From positions 310,001-374,000 of the forward strand of contig NZ_BMXR01000001.1 in the NCBI RefSeq assembly GCF_014651855.1: 64,000 bases of DNA, in the 5' to 3' direction. Shown piece after piece: positions 36,594 to 48,202 of this stretch. The translations under genes were made by a program, and so were the position numbers. This stretch comes from Saccharospirillum salsuginis (lineage in GTDB: Bacteria > Pseudomonadota > Gammaproteobacteria > Pseudomonadales > Natronospirillaceae). Every line of letters starts with the position of its first letter. Position 1 is the stretch's first letter. Below the pieces are notes generated by a model. It worked only from the letters and a program-made list of their open reading frames with translations, had not been told where the DNA came from and did no database searches.

Positions 36594-37164
36594 CAAAGAC
36601 TCCTCGCTGCGCCGCATCCCCGTGGCACGCCTGACATTGGCTGAATCCGCCCACCTCGGGGTTACCCGTTACCCGGCGATCGGGTATCTCACGATGCTGG
36701 CGCTTGAAAAACGGAGTGTCGGTTACTCTCAACGGCGTTTCATCCGACGTCAATCCCCGCAGGAACCGGCGGGTTACCCGGCTCTGTGTATCGGCGGCGT
36801 TGGCCAACAGGTAGTTGCTGATCCGATCCGAATCGTCGGGCAACAGTTCGGCGTTTTCACCGAAATGGTTGTCGAGTCCGGACATCAGGGCCTGCCAGCT
36901 TCGCCGGGGCAACAGACCCGCCGGATACGCCAGATGGCACGCCGAGCACTCGGCCCGATACAGTTCGCGCCCCGCACCCGGGGTGCCCGAAAGCCCGCTT
37001 TGACGTCCGTCATCATAGTCTTCTTCCCACCGGTCTTCATCTTCCTCGCCGGTATACCCGCTGACGCCATCGGCGCTCGCCAGCCCGATGATCCCCAGGC
37101 CCAGGGCACCTCCCAAAAGAACAGTGCCAAGGTACCAGCGCCACAGTGCAATGCGTTCGTTCAT
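36547..37164 (-). CDS. Dihaem cytochrome c
   Basis: A 205-residue periplasmic protein, N-terminal hydrophobic anchor or signal (RWYLGTVLLGGALGLGIIGLASA), then an acidic stretch. Two haem-binding motifs are seen: CSACH near residue 72 and CQACH near residue 183. LPRRSWQALMSGLDNHFGENAEL and RFLRGLTSDETPLRVTDTPFFKRQHREI match the dihaem-cytochrome family found with DUF1924 and cytochrome b561. The start at 37164 fits that family. Role: electron transfer between the membrane cytochrome b and an unknown acceptor. Confidence 0.88.
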   Translation of the reverse strand: MNERIALWRWYLGTVLLGGALGLGIIGLASADGVSGYTGEEDEDRWEEDYDDGRQSGLSGTPGAGRELYRAECSACHLAYPAGLLPRRSWQALMSGLDNHFGENAELLPDDSDRISNYLLANAADTQSRVTRRFLRGLTSDETPLRVTDTPFFKRQHREIPDRRVTGNPEVGGFSQCQACHGDAAQRGVFDEDTVVIPGYGRWDD

Positions 37165-37174
37165 CGATAGCCTC

Positions 37175-37567
37175 CTATTGAGTCCGTAGCCAGGCCAGCA
37201 GATCGGCCTTTTCCTGAGCGGTGCATTCACGACCCAGAGTCCACTTGCAGTTCCGGTACAACCATTTCCGAATGGTCCGGACATCGGTCAGTCGCTCCGG
37301 ATTGACCGAAGGCGCCATGGGGTCAATGACCTTTCCCGTTGTGAGGTGGCGCCCTGTTCGGGCCGGGTCGGCGGTATGACACCCGGAACAGCCGCGGTCG
37401 TTCTCAAACGTGCGCCGCCACAAGTCCGCGCCCGCCTCCGGGTTCGCCGTTTCAACACCCCAAGCCCGGTATTCGGCCATGAGTTCATCCACAGCGACGT
37501 CGGCCGTCGCGATGCCGGACAATCCCGAACCGAGCAACAGAACCAGCATCCAAACCATGCCCTTCAT
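37175..37567 (-). CDS. DUF1924 c-type cytochrome
   Basis: A 130-residue periplasmic protein; signal MKGMVWMLVLLLGSGLSG...ATA. A single haem motif CSGCH lies near residue 63 in FENDRGCSGCHTADPARTGRH. SVNPERLTDVRTIRKWLYRNCKWTLGRECTAQEKADLLAWLRTQ is the DUF1924 end with two further Cys. It sits between the dihaem cytochrome and cytochrome b561 genes, and its start overlaps the b561 stop. Expected to relay electrons in the periplasm. Confidence 0.88.
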   Translation of the reverse strand: MKGMVWMLVLLLGSGLSGIATADVAVDELMAEYRAWGVETANPEAGADLWRRTFENDRGCSGCHTADPARTGRHLTTGKVIDPMAPSVNPERLTDVRTIRKWLYRNCKWTLGRECTAQEKADLLAWLRTQ

Positions 37568-38175
37568 CAGTCGTCCTCCCGAGAGTCCACCGACGGTTTT
37601 CGACCCGTGATCATGGCCCGGACAAGGTTCTCGCGATGAAGCCAACTGCTGACCACGACGCCGGCCACATGTACGAACACCAATGCCAGCAACATGTTGG
37701 CGAACACTTCATGGACCTCTTCGACCAGGTCTTCCGGCAAAGCGGCCCAGGCGGTTCCGGCGAGGAGTCCCCGGCCCTCCAGTCCGGCCAGCGTCATTCC
37801 GGTCAGCGTCAGAACCGTCAGTGAGACCAGCAGCAGGACAACCATCCAGCCACCGGCGGGGTTATGGCCCTTATAGTGACGAGCCCGGCCGGACACCAGC
37901 CCCTTGAGGTAATCGACGACCACGGAGGGTCGCCGGACAAAGTCGGAAAACCGGGCGTGTCGGGTACCGATCAGGCCCCATACCCATCGAAAACCGACCA
38001 GGCCGGCTACCGTATAGCCCGACCATTCATGCAACGACTGCCATTCTTCCGATGCCAACCAGGCCAGACCGAAGAACGCCACCAACGACCAGTGGAATAT
38101 TCGGACCAGAGGGTCCCATACTCGAACGGATTCTTGGGCAGACGAGACGTGCTCCGCCATGGGTGTTGTGTTCAT
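37567..38175 (-). CDS. Cytochrome b561-type membrane protein
   Basis: A 202-residue inner-membrane cytochrome b. It starts MNTTPMAEH, chosen because the extended frame would add an unrelated leader. Histidines that may ligate haem are in VRIFHWSLVAFFGLAW, QSLHEWSGYTVAGLVGFRWVWGLIG, EEVHEVFANMLLALVFVHVAG. Four membrane helices are visible. It is the first gene of the cytochrome-PepSY-two-component operon. Its quinol-oxidising or quinone-reducing direction is not determinable here. Confidence 0.88.
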   Translation of the reverse strand: MNTTPMAEHVSSAQESVRVWDPLVRIFHWSLVAFFGLAWLASEEWQSLHEWSGYTVAGLVGFRWVWGLIGTRHARFSDFVRRPSVVVDYLKGLVSGRARHYKGHNPAGGWMVVLLLVSLTVLTLTGMTLAGLEGRGLLAGTAWAALPEDLVEEVHEVFANMLLALVFVHVAGVVVSSWLHRENLVRAMITGRKPSVDSREDD

Positions 38176-38221
38176 ACCAAGGCTCCTCCATGTGTGAGAA
38201 GCCCAGCATGCATCCACCTGG

Positions 38222-38239
38222 TTAAAATGAAGCTTAAAA
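38222..38239. promoter_or_regulatory. TTAAAA direct repeat upstream of the cytochrome operon
   Basis: TTAAAATGAAGCTTAAAA, two TTAAAA boxes 12 bp apart, 47 bp before the b561 start. OmpR-family regulators often bind direct repeats of about 11 bp, so this could be the local regulator's site, but the period is one base long and the boxes are AT-simple. Confidence 0.25.
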
Positions 38240-38362
38240 ACCCGAGTTTCGGAGTTCGAGCCAACTGTGGGGCAGTGGCTCACGTCGGCTACCGGGGGTA
38301 CCCAGGCAGCCGGAACAGCGAACGCCAAAACTTGAGTTGGAGAGTGACGACGATCGCTAATG

Positions 38363-41008
<2,646 letters not shown>

Positions 41009-41240
41009 AACGTGCCTCTTATTGTTGTTGGGTCAATTGGATCGGGTATCAGGTAGCCGGAGCCTAGAGTGATTGCACAACACTGACATCCTCCCCATGG
41101 GGCGGAAATCGACGAACGGTGGGCGTAGGCCGAAACTGAACGGCACCTGAATACGCTTGCGAAGAAACCCCGCCTATTCAGAAAGCATTCAGATACCGTC
41201 TGCCATCCTCTGCACAAACCACACGGAAAGATGCGGAACG

Positions 41241-42119
41241 ATGGACAAAACAACACGGTTACACCATTTGACTCAAGCCCCCTGGCGCGCACTGTCGGCG
41301 GGTGCTTTGTTGACCACAGCTTTAACGGGTTGCCATGTGGAAGTCACCGATGCATATGAGCATGAGGCCGATTACGACACGGAAGTCACTGAATCGGTGG
41401 CCGACTTCAGCACCACCTTCCTGACCCGTACAGCCCTGGTCCCCTATTCCCTCGCTTCGGCTAGCATCGACATGGTGGCCAACCCCGAGGCGTTTCTGAC
41501 GCCCACCCAGCGCAGCCTCCTGGCCCGCCACCACGACCCGGTGGAGACCACTTCCACCTACCTGTTCGAGTCCGGCCCGTGCGAATACGGCGGCTCGACC
41601 AGCGTCGAAGCCACCGGCGAGACCGAAACCTACTCCGACGCCATGACCTTCGTCACCATGGATGTCCTCACCACCGCCGACCACTGCGGCACCACCAGTT
41701 GGCTCGGCAACATCACGCTGAACAGCCGGCTCGACTTCGACGTCACCGGTTGGTACGACGACGCACTCGGGCGTATCGAATCCCTGGAAGGTCAAATGGA
41801 TGGACGACTGCGGATGCGGGGCGACTACAAGGACGTGAATTTCAGCGGCATCGAGGCCGACATCGTGGAACTGTCGTCCACCGACTTCCGTATCGATGCC
41901 TTCGCCAGTTTATGGCTGGATGACAGCTGGACCGAGCGCAGCGCCAGCCTGGAGACCGAGCGTGGGGTTCATTGGTATCAGAATGACGAACACCCGCATG
42001 CCGGGCGGGTAAAAATTGAAGGGTACCGGGGTTGGGTGACGCTCACCTTCACCGAGGGCGGCGTTCACCGGTACGACAGTGACGGGTATCGGGAGTATCG
42101 GAGTTGGGGGAGTTTTTGA
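41241..42119 (+). CDS. Lipoprotein of unknown function
   Basis: A 292-residue protein with a lipoprotein signal: MDKTTRLHHLTQAPWRALSAG..., lipobox LTGC near residue 31, then VEVTDAYEHEADYDTEV. The mature part is beta-rich and acidic, with two Cys (GPCEYGG, ADHCGTTS), and ends WVTLTFTEGGVHRYDSDGYREY. No domain is recognised. A longer TTG-initiated frame from 41157 exists but would bury the lipobox, so the ATG at 41241 is chosen. It is alone, between the amylase and a repeat-rich gap. Confidence 0.7.
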   Translation: MDKTTRLHHLTQAPWRALSAGALLTTALTGCHVEVTDAYEHEADYDTEVTESVADFSTTFLTRTALVPYSLASASIDMVANPEAFLTPTQRSLLARHHDPVETTSTYLFESGPCEYGGSTSVEATGETETYSDAMTFVTMDVLTTADHCGTTSWLGNITLNSRLDFDVTGWYDDALGRIESLEGQMDGRLRMRGDYKDVNFSGIEADIVELSSTDFRIDAFASLWLDDSWTERSASLETERGVHWYQNDEHPHAGRVKIEGYRGWVTLTFTEGGVHRYDSDGYREYRSWGSF

Positions 42120-42159
42120 TTCGGGGATGCCAGAATACGTTACCGTGGCGGCATTTTTT

Positions 42160-42235
42160 TGGTGGGCGGTGCCCACCCTGCGAATACTAACCGTGGCTGG
42201 GTTGTTGGATTACGCCTGCGGCTAATCCAACCTAC
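42160..42235. repeat. GGTGGGC and GTTGGATTA palindromes
   Basis: GGTGGGCGGTGCCCACC at about 42160-42176 is a half copy of the element at 11116. GTTGGATTACGCCTGCGGCT followed by AATCCAACCTAC (42204-42235) is a self-complementary repeat also found at 54011. Confidence 0.7.
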
Positions 42236-42276
42236 ACAAACAATGAATCGAGAGCCTTTATTGGCTAGCGGCGGGA

Positions 42277-42372
42277 ACCGGGTGGTCCTATTCGGGGATG
42301 TCGGCCGCCCGGATGGCGGCCGTCAAGCCCCCATGGACGGGTTCACGGCGACCCCGAATAGGTCCACCCGGT
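42277..42372. repeat. Long intergenic hairpin element (core motif family)
   Basis: Arms 42277-42297 (ACCGGGTGGTCCTATTCGGGG) and 42352-42372 pair with one mismatch. An inner hairpin GGCCGCC/GGCGGCC precedes the core AAGCCCCCATGGACGGGTTC, then ACGGCGACCCC. It lies in the lipoprotein-Yip1 gap. Confidence 0.75.
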
Positions 42373-42401
42373 ACCCGGTGCGGGTTAAACCACCATTACA
42401 T

Positions 42402-42429
42402 AAAAAAGGGCGACCGAGTCGCCTTTTTT
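42402..42429. terminator. Bidirectional rho-independent terminator
   Basis: A6-GGCGAC-CGA-GTCGCC-T6. It serves the Yip1 gene, 19 bp after its stop on the minus strand, and may stop read-through from the plus strand. Confidence 0.85.
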
Positions 42430-42447
42430 CAGTCTTTCAGGAACCGA

Positions 42448-43062
42448 TCAGCCCCCGTGCACCACGTACTCCGGCGCGAACATGGCCATCCAGATGATGG
42501 CGGTGCCGCCGCGCAGCGAGACCAGCAGAACCAGCGCCACGGTGATCACCGAGGTCGCATACATAAAGGCCCGCTCTTTCGGGATGTTCATGATGATCGG
42601 CAAGCCTTCGTAGATCAGGTACACCGCATAGGCCGCCGCGATGATGAACACCACCGCATTGAACCACAGCACCGGCCAGATACCGGCAATGCCCGCCAGG
42701 AAGATCGGCGTGGTCGCGTACACCGCCATCGCCATGCCGTGGTGCGGGTTAACCTCTTCGTCCGAATAGGTCCGCGCCATCCAGTTGATGAACTCCGCGA
42801 ACACCCAGACCCCGACCAGTGCGGCGGCGTAACTCAAAATGCAGAGGATCAGACCGCTGCGGGGGGTCAGGGTGGTCAGCGGGCTGTCGGCGACCGACCA
42901 GCCAACGTGAACCACACCGATGTAAAAGCAGATGGCCGGAATCAACGCCAGGATGGGCACATGGGTGAGGAACTCCATGACCTTGGTACGACGTTGTTGA
43001 CGGATTAGTGACCACTCACTATCGGGGTGAGTGAAGATACCTAGAGTATGATCGAGAATCAT
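42448..43062 (-). CDS. Yip1-family membrane protein
   Basis: A 204-residue protein with about five membrane helices (LTHVPILALIPAICFYIGVVHVGW, LILCILSYAAALVGVWVFAEFINWMA, MAMAVYATTPIFLAGIAGIWPVLWFNAVVFIIAAAYAVYLIYEGLP, FMYATSVITVALVLLVSL). The conserved YATTP and YLIYEGLP motifs identify the bacterial YIP1 family. Function is unknown. Its stop is followed by a good terminator. Upstream, 43063-43412 is a non-coding stretch holding the divergent promoters. Confidence 0.85.
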   Translation of the reverse strand: MILDHTLGIFTHPDSEWSLIRQQRRTKVMEFLTHVPILALIPAICFYIGVVHVGWSVADSPLTTLTPRSGLILCILSYAAALVGVWVFAEFINWMARTYSDEEVNPHHGMAMAVYATTPIFLAGIAGIWPVLWFNAVVFIIAAAYAVYLIYEGLPIIMNIPKERAFMYATSVITVALVLLVSLRGGTAIIWMAMFAPEYVVHGG

Positions 43063-43296
43063 AGCAGTCTCCTGATTTGGGACCGGTCGTTGTTGTTGTT
43101 GTTCAATAAGCCCAATAAGACGTGCCCGATTAGGCTAACACCATGAACAGGCTGGATTTTTCGACCAGTTACACCACCTAAAATAGAGTATCTGCATAAG
43201 ACTGCAAGGCCTTTGAACTGACCGATATCAAAAAACATAGATCGGTCGGGGTATTGATTTCCGAACAGAACTTTAAATTTCGTCGTTCGCTCCTAT

Positions 43297-43312
43297 ATTA
43301 ATTTTTGCTAAT
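43297..43312. promoter_or_regulatory. ATTAR-N6-CTAAW dyad, upstream of the DUF442-SulP operon
   Basis: ATTAA-TTTTTG-CTAAT, with extended symmetry TATATTA/TAATATA, lying 101 bp before the DUF442 gene. The same dyad and spacing occur before the persulfide dioxygenase, YeeE and SQR genes. Nothing else is identified in 43063-43412. Confidence 0.6.
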
Positions 43313-43412
43313 ATACAGACACAACCCCGTGCGGATACAAACGGTCACTGAAACCGGTCGGCTGTGCTAGCATGACCGACAGATCGTCCCGCACTCAATT
43401 CAGGAGCCCACC

Positions 43413-43745
43413 ATGAATCTGACACAACTGGACAGCAACTACTGGGTTAGCCCGCAAATCACCGTCGAGGACGTGGCCGAGGCCAAAAACCAAGGCTTCG
43501 ACACCATCGTCTGCAACCGACCGGACGGCGAATCCGACGATCAGACACCGGCCGTGGACATCGCCCGCGCAGCCGCGGACCAGGGCATCAAGTTCGTCGA
43601 ACTGCCGATGCGCGGTCCCAACTACAGTAAAGAGCAGGTCGATACATTGTCCTCGCTGCTCGACAGCCAGCAAAAGATCCTGGGCTATTGCCGCACCGGC
43701 AATCGCAGCAGCGTTCTGTACCGTGCCGTAAAGGGCGAGGGCTGA
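43413..43745 (+). CDS. TIGR01244/DUF442-family sulfurtransferase-phosphatase
   Basis: A 110-residue protein: WVSPQITVEDVAEAKNQGFDTIVCNRPDGE, then LPMRGPNYSKEQVDTLSSLLDSQQKILGYCRTGNRSSVLY. The CRTGNRS loop is a Cys-x5-Arg active site like those of rhodanese and dual-specificity phosphatases. In BigR-regulated operons this domain is fused to a persulfide dioxygenase (Blh); here it is free, and the dioxygenase is at 53102. GGAG at 43401-43405 sets the start. It is 15 bp before a SulP gene. Confidence 0.88.
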   Translation: MNLTQLDSNYWVSPQITVEDVAEAKNQGFDTIVCNRPDGESDDQTPAVDIARAAADQGIKFVELPMRGPNYSKEQVDTLSSLLDSQQKILGYCRTGNRSSVLYRAVKGEG

Positions 43746-43760
43746 GTTCACTCGCCAAGG

Positions 43761-45368
43761 ATGAAGCTGTCGCTGCCCAAGGCCGGAGACCTCAACGCCG
43801 GCATTCTCGTCGCGCTCGTCGGCATCCCGCAGTGCCTGGCCTATGCCATGCTCTCCGGGTTGCCGCCGATGTACGGTCTGGTCACAGCCGCCGTGCCGGG
43901 CATGGTGGCCGCCCTGGTCGGTCGCAGCGCTCATGTCACGGTCGGGCCGACCAACACCACCGGCCTGATCATTCTCGCCAGCCTCGCCCCCTGGGCCGAC
44001 CAGCCCGACAGACTTCTCACCGCCATGGTGACCCTGACCGTACTGGCCGGCCTGTCCCGCCTGCTGATCGTCGCCCTGAAAGCCGAACGCGTCTTCGATT
44101 TCGTGCCCGAGGCCGTCATGCTCGGCTTCGCCACTGGCGCGGCGGTCATCATCGCCCTGATGCAACTGGATGAATTCCTCGGCGCGCCCTTCGACGGGGT
44201 ACGCACCGTGGTGGATGAGGCATGGCGGCTGATCCAGCTGTCGCCCCGGGACCTGGATTGGGCCTCGTCGGCCCTGGCCGCCGTCGCTCTGCTGTCGGTC
44301 GTGCTGGGCCGGCGCTACCTGCCGCGCTGGCCGATTCCGTTGCTGGTGCTGGTCGCCAGCCTCGCCCTGGTCTGGTTCACGCCCTTCGCCTTCATCGACA
44401 ACTGGATCACGCTGGAAGAAAGCACCGTCATCACCGACGGTTGGCCCCGACTGGCCGGCGAACTGCCCAACTGGGCGATGATCCAGGCGTTGATCGTGCC
44501 CGGGTTCGCGGTAGCCTTCATCGGTTCGCTGGAATTGATCGTCACGCTGCGCAACCGCCAGGAACAGCGCTGGCTGCGCGCCGAACTCGGCAGCCAGGGC
44601 GTGGCCAACCTGGCCGGCAGCCTGGTGGGCGCTTTTCCCGCCAGCACCTCTCTGACCCGCTCGGTGTTGCTCGACATCGGCGGCGCCTGCACCCGCTGGG
44701 CGCCCTTTATTGCCGGCCTGATCCTGTTGCCCATCATTTTCTACGGCGCCGATCTGATTCGCGCCATCCCCCAGGCGGTGATCGCCGGTTTACTGGTCGC
44801 GACCGCCCTGTCGATGCTGAAACCGGCCCAGATCCGCAGCGTGCTGAAAGCCAACCCGCAGACGCGCACGCTCTTTATCGTCACCGTGGTCAGCACCCTG
44901 GTGCTGAGCTTCCACGAAGCCATTCTGCTCGGCGCCGCCCTGGGCGTGGTTATCTTCCTGTTGCAGGCGAGCGTGCCGCAACTGCACAGGTTCAGCGTCG
45001 ACCGGGAAGGCTGGTTGCATACGAAACCCAGCGACGAAACACATCATTATGCGATTCAGGTCTCCGGCAGCCTCTATTTCGCCGCCGCCCGGCAATTGCC
45101 CGAGCGCCTGGAACCGATGATTCCGGACGACACCGAGCGCCTGACGCTGGATTTGAGCCACGCCCACCAACCCCGAATCGCCGCCATTCAGGCGCTGCTG
45201 CGGTTTCTGGAGGTGTGCGAGCATCGCGGTATCCGGGTCGATATCTGCGGCTACCCGGCCAACCTGAAACAGATAGCGGACACCATGGGCATTCGCCTAC
45301 CCTGGTGCGAAGCCAGACTGGAGCAACGGATGGTGCAACAAGACCCGATCGCCGGGAGGCTGACATGA
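43761..45368 (+). CDS. SulP-family anion transporter (first copy)
   Basis: A 535-residue SLC26/SulP transporter. It starts MKLSLPKAGDLNAGILVALVGIPQCLAYAMLSGLPPMYGLVTA, the conserved SulP N-terminus. PASTSLTRSVLLDIGGACTRWAPFIAG and IPQAVIAGLLVATALSML follow. The C-terminal STAS domain (about 420-535) is short (PDDTERLTLDLSHAHQPRIAAIQALLRFLEVC). Substrate could be sulfate, sulfite or another oxyanion; in BigR-type operons such permeases export sulfite. Its stop overlaps the start of the sigma-54 activator gene (ATGA). Confidence 0.9.
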   Translation: MKLSLPKAGDLNAGILVALVGIPQCLAYAMLSGLPPMYGLVTAAVPGMVAALVGRSAHVTVGPTNTTGLIILASLAPWADQPDRLLTAMVTLTVLAGLSRLLIVALKAERVFDFVPEAVMLGFATGAAVIIALMQLDEFLGAPFDGVRTVVDEAWRLIQLSPRDLDWASSALAAVALLSVVLGRRYLPRWPIPLLVLVASLALVWFTPFAFIDNWITLEESTVITDGWPRLAGELPNWAMIQALIVPGFAVAFIGSLELIVTLRNRQEQRWLRAELGSQGVANLAGSLVGAFPASTSLTRSVLLDIGGACTRWAPFIAGLILLPIIFYGADLIRAIPQAVIAGLLVATALSMLKPAQIRSVLKANPQTRTLFIVTVVSTLVLSFHEAILLGAALGVVIFLLQASVPQLHRFSVDREGWLHTKPSDETHHYAIQVSGSLYFAAARQLPERLEPMIPDDTERLTLDLSHAHQPRIAAIQALLRFLEVCEHRGIRVDICGYPANLKQIADTMGIRLPWCEARLEQRMVQQDPIAGRLT

Positions 45369-46324
45369 CCCGCTACCATGAGGCACCGGATGTCCAACCG
45401 CACAACTTCGGCGGACTGCTGACCGTGGCGCAGGTCATGGTGGACTTCATGGCCCAGGCCGACCGTGTGGCGCGCACCAACGCCTCCATTCTGGTGCGCG
45501 GCCAGACCGGTTCCGGCAAGGAACTGGTGGCGCGCTACATCCACAACCAGTCGCGCCGGGCCGGCCAGACCTTCAGCGCCATCAACTGCGCCGCCCTGTC
45601 GCGCGAACTGATGGCCTCGGAATTGTTCGGGCACAAGCGTGGCGCCTTCACCGGCGCGACCCACGACCGCACCGGTCTGCTGGAGTTGACCGACGGCGGC
45701 ACCCTCTTTCTGGATGAAATCGCCGAGATGCCGCTCGACATCCAGGCCGGGCTGTTGCGCGTCCTGCAGGACCGCTGCTTCACCCCGCTCGGTTCCAGCG
45801 AAGTGGTGCATACCGACATACGGCTGGTCTCGGCCACCCATACGTCGCTGCGTCGCCAGGTGGCCAACGGCGACTTCCGGGAGGACCTGATGTACCGGGT
45901 CCGGGTTGTGCCACTGTACCTGCCGCCGCTGAAGGCCCGGGTGGGCGATGTCGAGATGCTCACCTGGCAGTTCATCGACCGGTTGAACCGGGAGAACGAA
46001 CGCTCCGTCTCGCGCATCAGCGATGACGCCTACGATGCCCTGCTCTCGTACGCCTGGCCGGGCAACATTCGCGAGTTGAACAACGTCATCACCTACTGCC
46101 ACGCCATCGGCACCGGCGAGGCGATCGAACTGCAGGACCTGCCGCCCGAATTGCGCGGCGAAGCCCCGCCCGACGAGACCGAATCCACCCTGGTGCAGAG
46201 TGAGCGCGACCGCATTCTGGAACTGCTGCAGCGCCACAAAGGGCACAAGCAGGCGGTGGCCGACGAGATGGGGATTTCCCGGGCGACGCTGTGGCGAAAG
46301 ATGAAAACACTGCAGTTGATGTGA
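45365..46324 (+). CDS. Sigma-54 activator without sensor domain
   Basis: A 319-residue enhancer-binding protein that is nearly all AAA+ core: Walker A GQTGSGKE, GAFTGATHDRTG loop, Walker B GGTLFLDEIAEM, arginine-finger region. A Fis-type helix-turn-helix ends it (GHKQAVADEMGISRATLWRKM). Only about 20 residues precede the core, so there is no GAF, PAS or receiver domain. Activity must be set by expression level or by a partner, as with PspF. It is translationally coupled to SulP. FisR, a known persulfide-responsive activator, has an N-terminal sensor that this protein lacks. Sigma-54 promoters at 49815 and 53020 are likely targets. Confidence 0.9.
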   Translation: MTRYHEAPDVQPHNFGGLLTVAQVMVDFMAQADRVARTNASILVRGQTGSGKELVARYIHNQSRRAGQTFSAINCAALSRELMASELFGHKRGAFTGATHDRTGLLELTDGGTLFLDEIAEMPLDIQAGLLRVLQDRCFTPLGSSEVVHTDIRLVSATHTSLRRQVANGDFREDLMYRVRVVPLYLPPLKARVGDVEMLTWQFIDRLNRENERSVSRISDDAYDALLSYAWPGNIRELNNVITYCHAIGTGEAIELQDLPPELRGEAPPDETESTLVQSERDRILELLQRHKGHKQAVADEMGISRATLWRKMKTLQLM

Positions 46325-46377
46325 TCGACCGGGCAAACCCGTTACACTTGGCCCACATACTTTCTTACCACCGTTCA

Positions 46378-47736
46378 ATGACACCCGACCACACCGATCT
46401 CTGGTTCCTGCCGCTCGGCGGTTGCGGCGAAATCGGCATGAACCTGAACCTCTATGGCCACGACGGCCAATGGTTGATGGTCGACTGCGGCGTCACCTTC
46501 GCCGACCCCGGTCAGACACACCAGCCTCATGTCCAGATGCCCGACCCGAGCTTTATCGAACAACACCGCGACAAACTGGCGGGCATCGTCATCACCCACG
46601 CCCATGAAGACCACATCGGCGCCGTGCCCTACCTGTGGCGCCGTTTTCGAGCGCCGGTCTACGCCACCGCCTTCACGGTCGAGATCCTCAAGCGCAAACT
46701 GGCCGAATTCGGTTTGATCGGGACCGTACCGGTCACCGTCGTCCAGGCCGGGGATCGCATCCCGATCGGCCCGTTCGAGGTGGAGTGGCTGCACATCACC
46801 CACTCCATCCCCGAGCCGAACGCCATCATGGTCCGCACGTCGGTGGGTTCGGTGTTTCACACGGCGGACTGGAAGCTCGACCCGGACCCGGTGCTCGGCG
46901 ACCGCTACCAGGCCGAACTCTTCCAGCGGCTCGCCGAGGACCCGCCGAACGCCATGGTGTGCGACTCCACCAACGCCCTGGTCGAAGGCCATTCGGTGTC
47001 CGAAGCCGTGCTGTACGAAGGTTTGCGCAAGGTGGTGACCGAAGCCGAGGGACGGGTCGTCGTCAGTTGCTTCGCCAGCAACGTCGCCCGGCTCAAAACG
47101 CTGATGCGGGTCGCCGAAGACAGCGACCGGCGCGTGGCTATCCTGGGCCGGTCGCTCAAGAACATGGTCTCGGCCGCCAAGGCCACCGGTTACTGGAAAC
47201 ACCAGGCGCCCTTCATCGACCCGTTCGACCTGGGGTATTTCCCCAAGGCCCACTTCCTGGCCATCGCCACCGGCAGCCAGGGCGAGCCCCGCGCCGCCCT
47301 GCACCGCCTGGCGCGGGACCAACACCCGGACCTCACACTAGACGCCGGCGACACCGTCGTCTTCAGCGCCCGGGTTATACCGGGTAATGAACGACTGGTG
47401 GAAAACCTGATCAACCTGTTCAAGCGACGTGGCATCCACGTCGTCACCGCCGAAGAATACGGCCTGCCGATCCACGCCTCCGGCCACCCGGCGCAGGATG
47501 AGTTGAAACAGATGTATCAATGGGTGCAACCGCAGCTCGCGATTCCCGTGCATGGGGAAGTGGAGCACATGGCGGCGAATGCGCGCGTAGCGAAGGAATG
47601 TGGCGTACCCCGGCAATTAACCGGGGAGAACGGGGATTTGTTCTTTATCGGCCCGGTGCCGGGGGTCAGGCGCCAGGCGGTGAAGACCGGGCGTTTAGGA
47701 TGGGACCGGGATGCGTTGATCCCGGTGCCGGAGTAA
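46378..47736 (+). CDS. RNase J-like metallo-beta-lactamase ribonuclease
   Basis: A 452-residue protein. The N-terminal metallo-beta-lactamase region has LWFLPLGGCGEIGMNLNLYGHDG and the zinc box HAHEDHIGA. A beta-CASP region follows (RVVVSCFASNVARLKTLMRVAED, GRSLKNMV, LAIATGSQGEPRAALHRL), then IPGNERLVENLINLFKRRGIHVV and HASGHPAQDELKQMYQWVQPQLAIPVHGE. These are RNase J-family motifs; proteobacterial members are less common and act as exo/endoribonucleases. The C-terminal domain of long RNase J is absent. It is 53 bp after the activator gene and may be co-transcribed, but a sulfur link is not implied. Confidence 0.85.
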   Translation: MTPDHTDLWFLPLGGCGEIGMNLNLYGHDGQWLMVDCGVTFADPGQTHQPHVQMPDPSFIEQHRDKLAGIVITHAHEDHIGAVPYLWRRFRAPVYATAFTVEILKRKLAEFGLIGTVPVTVVQAGDRIPIGPFEVEWLHITHSIPEPNAIMVRTSVGSVFHTADWKLDPDPVLGDRYQAELFQRLAEDPPNAMVCDSTNALVEGHSVSEAVLYEGLRKVVTEAEGRVVVSCFASNVARLKTLMRVAEDSDRRVAILGRSLKNMVSAAKATGYWKHQAPFIDPFDLGYFPKAHFLAIATGSQGEPRAALHRLARDQHPDLTLDAGDTVVFSARVIPGNERLVENLINLFKRRGIHVVTAEEYGLPIHASGHPAQDELKQMYQWVQPQLAIPVHGEVEHMAANARVAKECGVPRQLTGENGDLFFIGPVPGVRRQAVKTGRLGWDRDALIPVPE

Positions 47737-47769
47737 AGGTAGCTGAGCTAATACGCTCGGCACCCTATC

Positions 47770-48161
47770 GTAGGGCAGAAGAGCGACAGCGTTATCTGCC
47801 GTTTATACGGTGGCAAATGGCAAACAACAGGCAACTAACCGTAGGGCAGAAGAGCCCCAGGCGACATCTGCCGTTTATACGGTGGCATATGGCAAACGAC
47901 AGGCAACCAACCGTAGGGCAGAAGAGCCCCAGGCGACATCTGCCGTTTGCGGCCGTGGCACATGAAAAACGCTTGGCAAACCCCGCTACCTTGGCCAGGT
48001 ACACTTTTTGCCCCTGGCACGGCCTTCACCACCGTTTAGAACGGCAGATGTCGCCTGGGGCTCTTCTGCCCTACGTTATTTTGCCAAGAGTGTTCTTTTC
48101 GCCACGGTCGAAAGTGGCAGATAACGCTGTCGCCCGATGTGTCGGACCACTTCTGCCCTAC
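47770..48161. repeat. Cluster of five GTAGGGCAGAAG palindromic repeats
   Basis: Forward short copies at 47770-47811, 47841-47873 and 47913-47945; reversed copies at 48043-48075 (short) and 48116-48161 (long form). Identical flanking text (TTTATACGGTGGCA) recurs between forward copies, indicating tandem duplication. No gene between the RNase J-like gene and the thioesterase. Confidence 0.88.
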
Positions 48162-48202
48162 GAGGTTCGGTGGCATTGGACGTTCACGGTTGCATCATTC
48201 TC

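Noticed and set aside
44222..45364. Upstream extension of the sigma-54 activator as a 700-residue protein
   Set aside because: The extension lies in another frame across SulP and is Arg/Pro-rich noise. The ATG at 45365 overlaps the SulP stop and begins just before the AAA+ core.
45365..46324. Calling the activator FisR
   Set aside because: FisR has an N-terminal regulatory domain; this protein has only about 20 residues before the AAA+ core, so identity is not supported.
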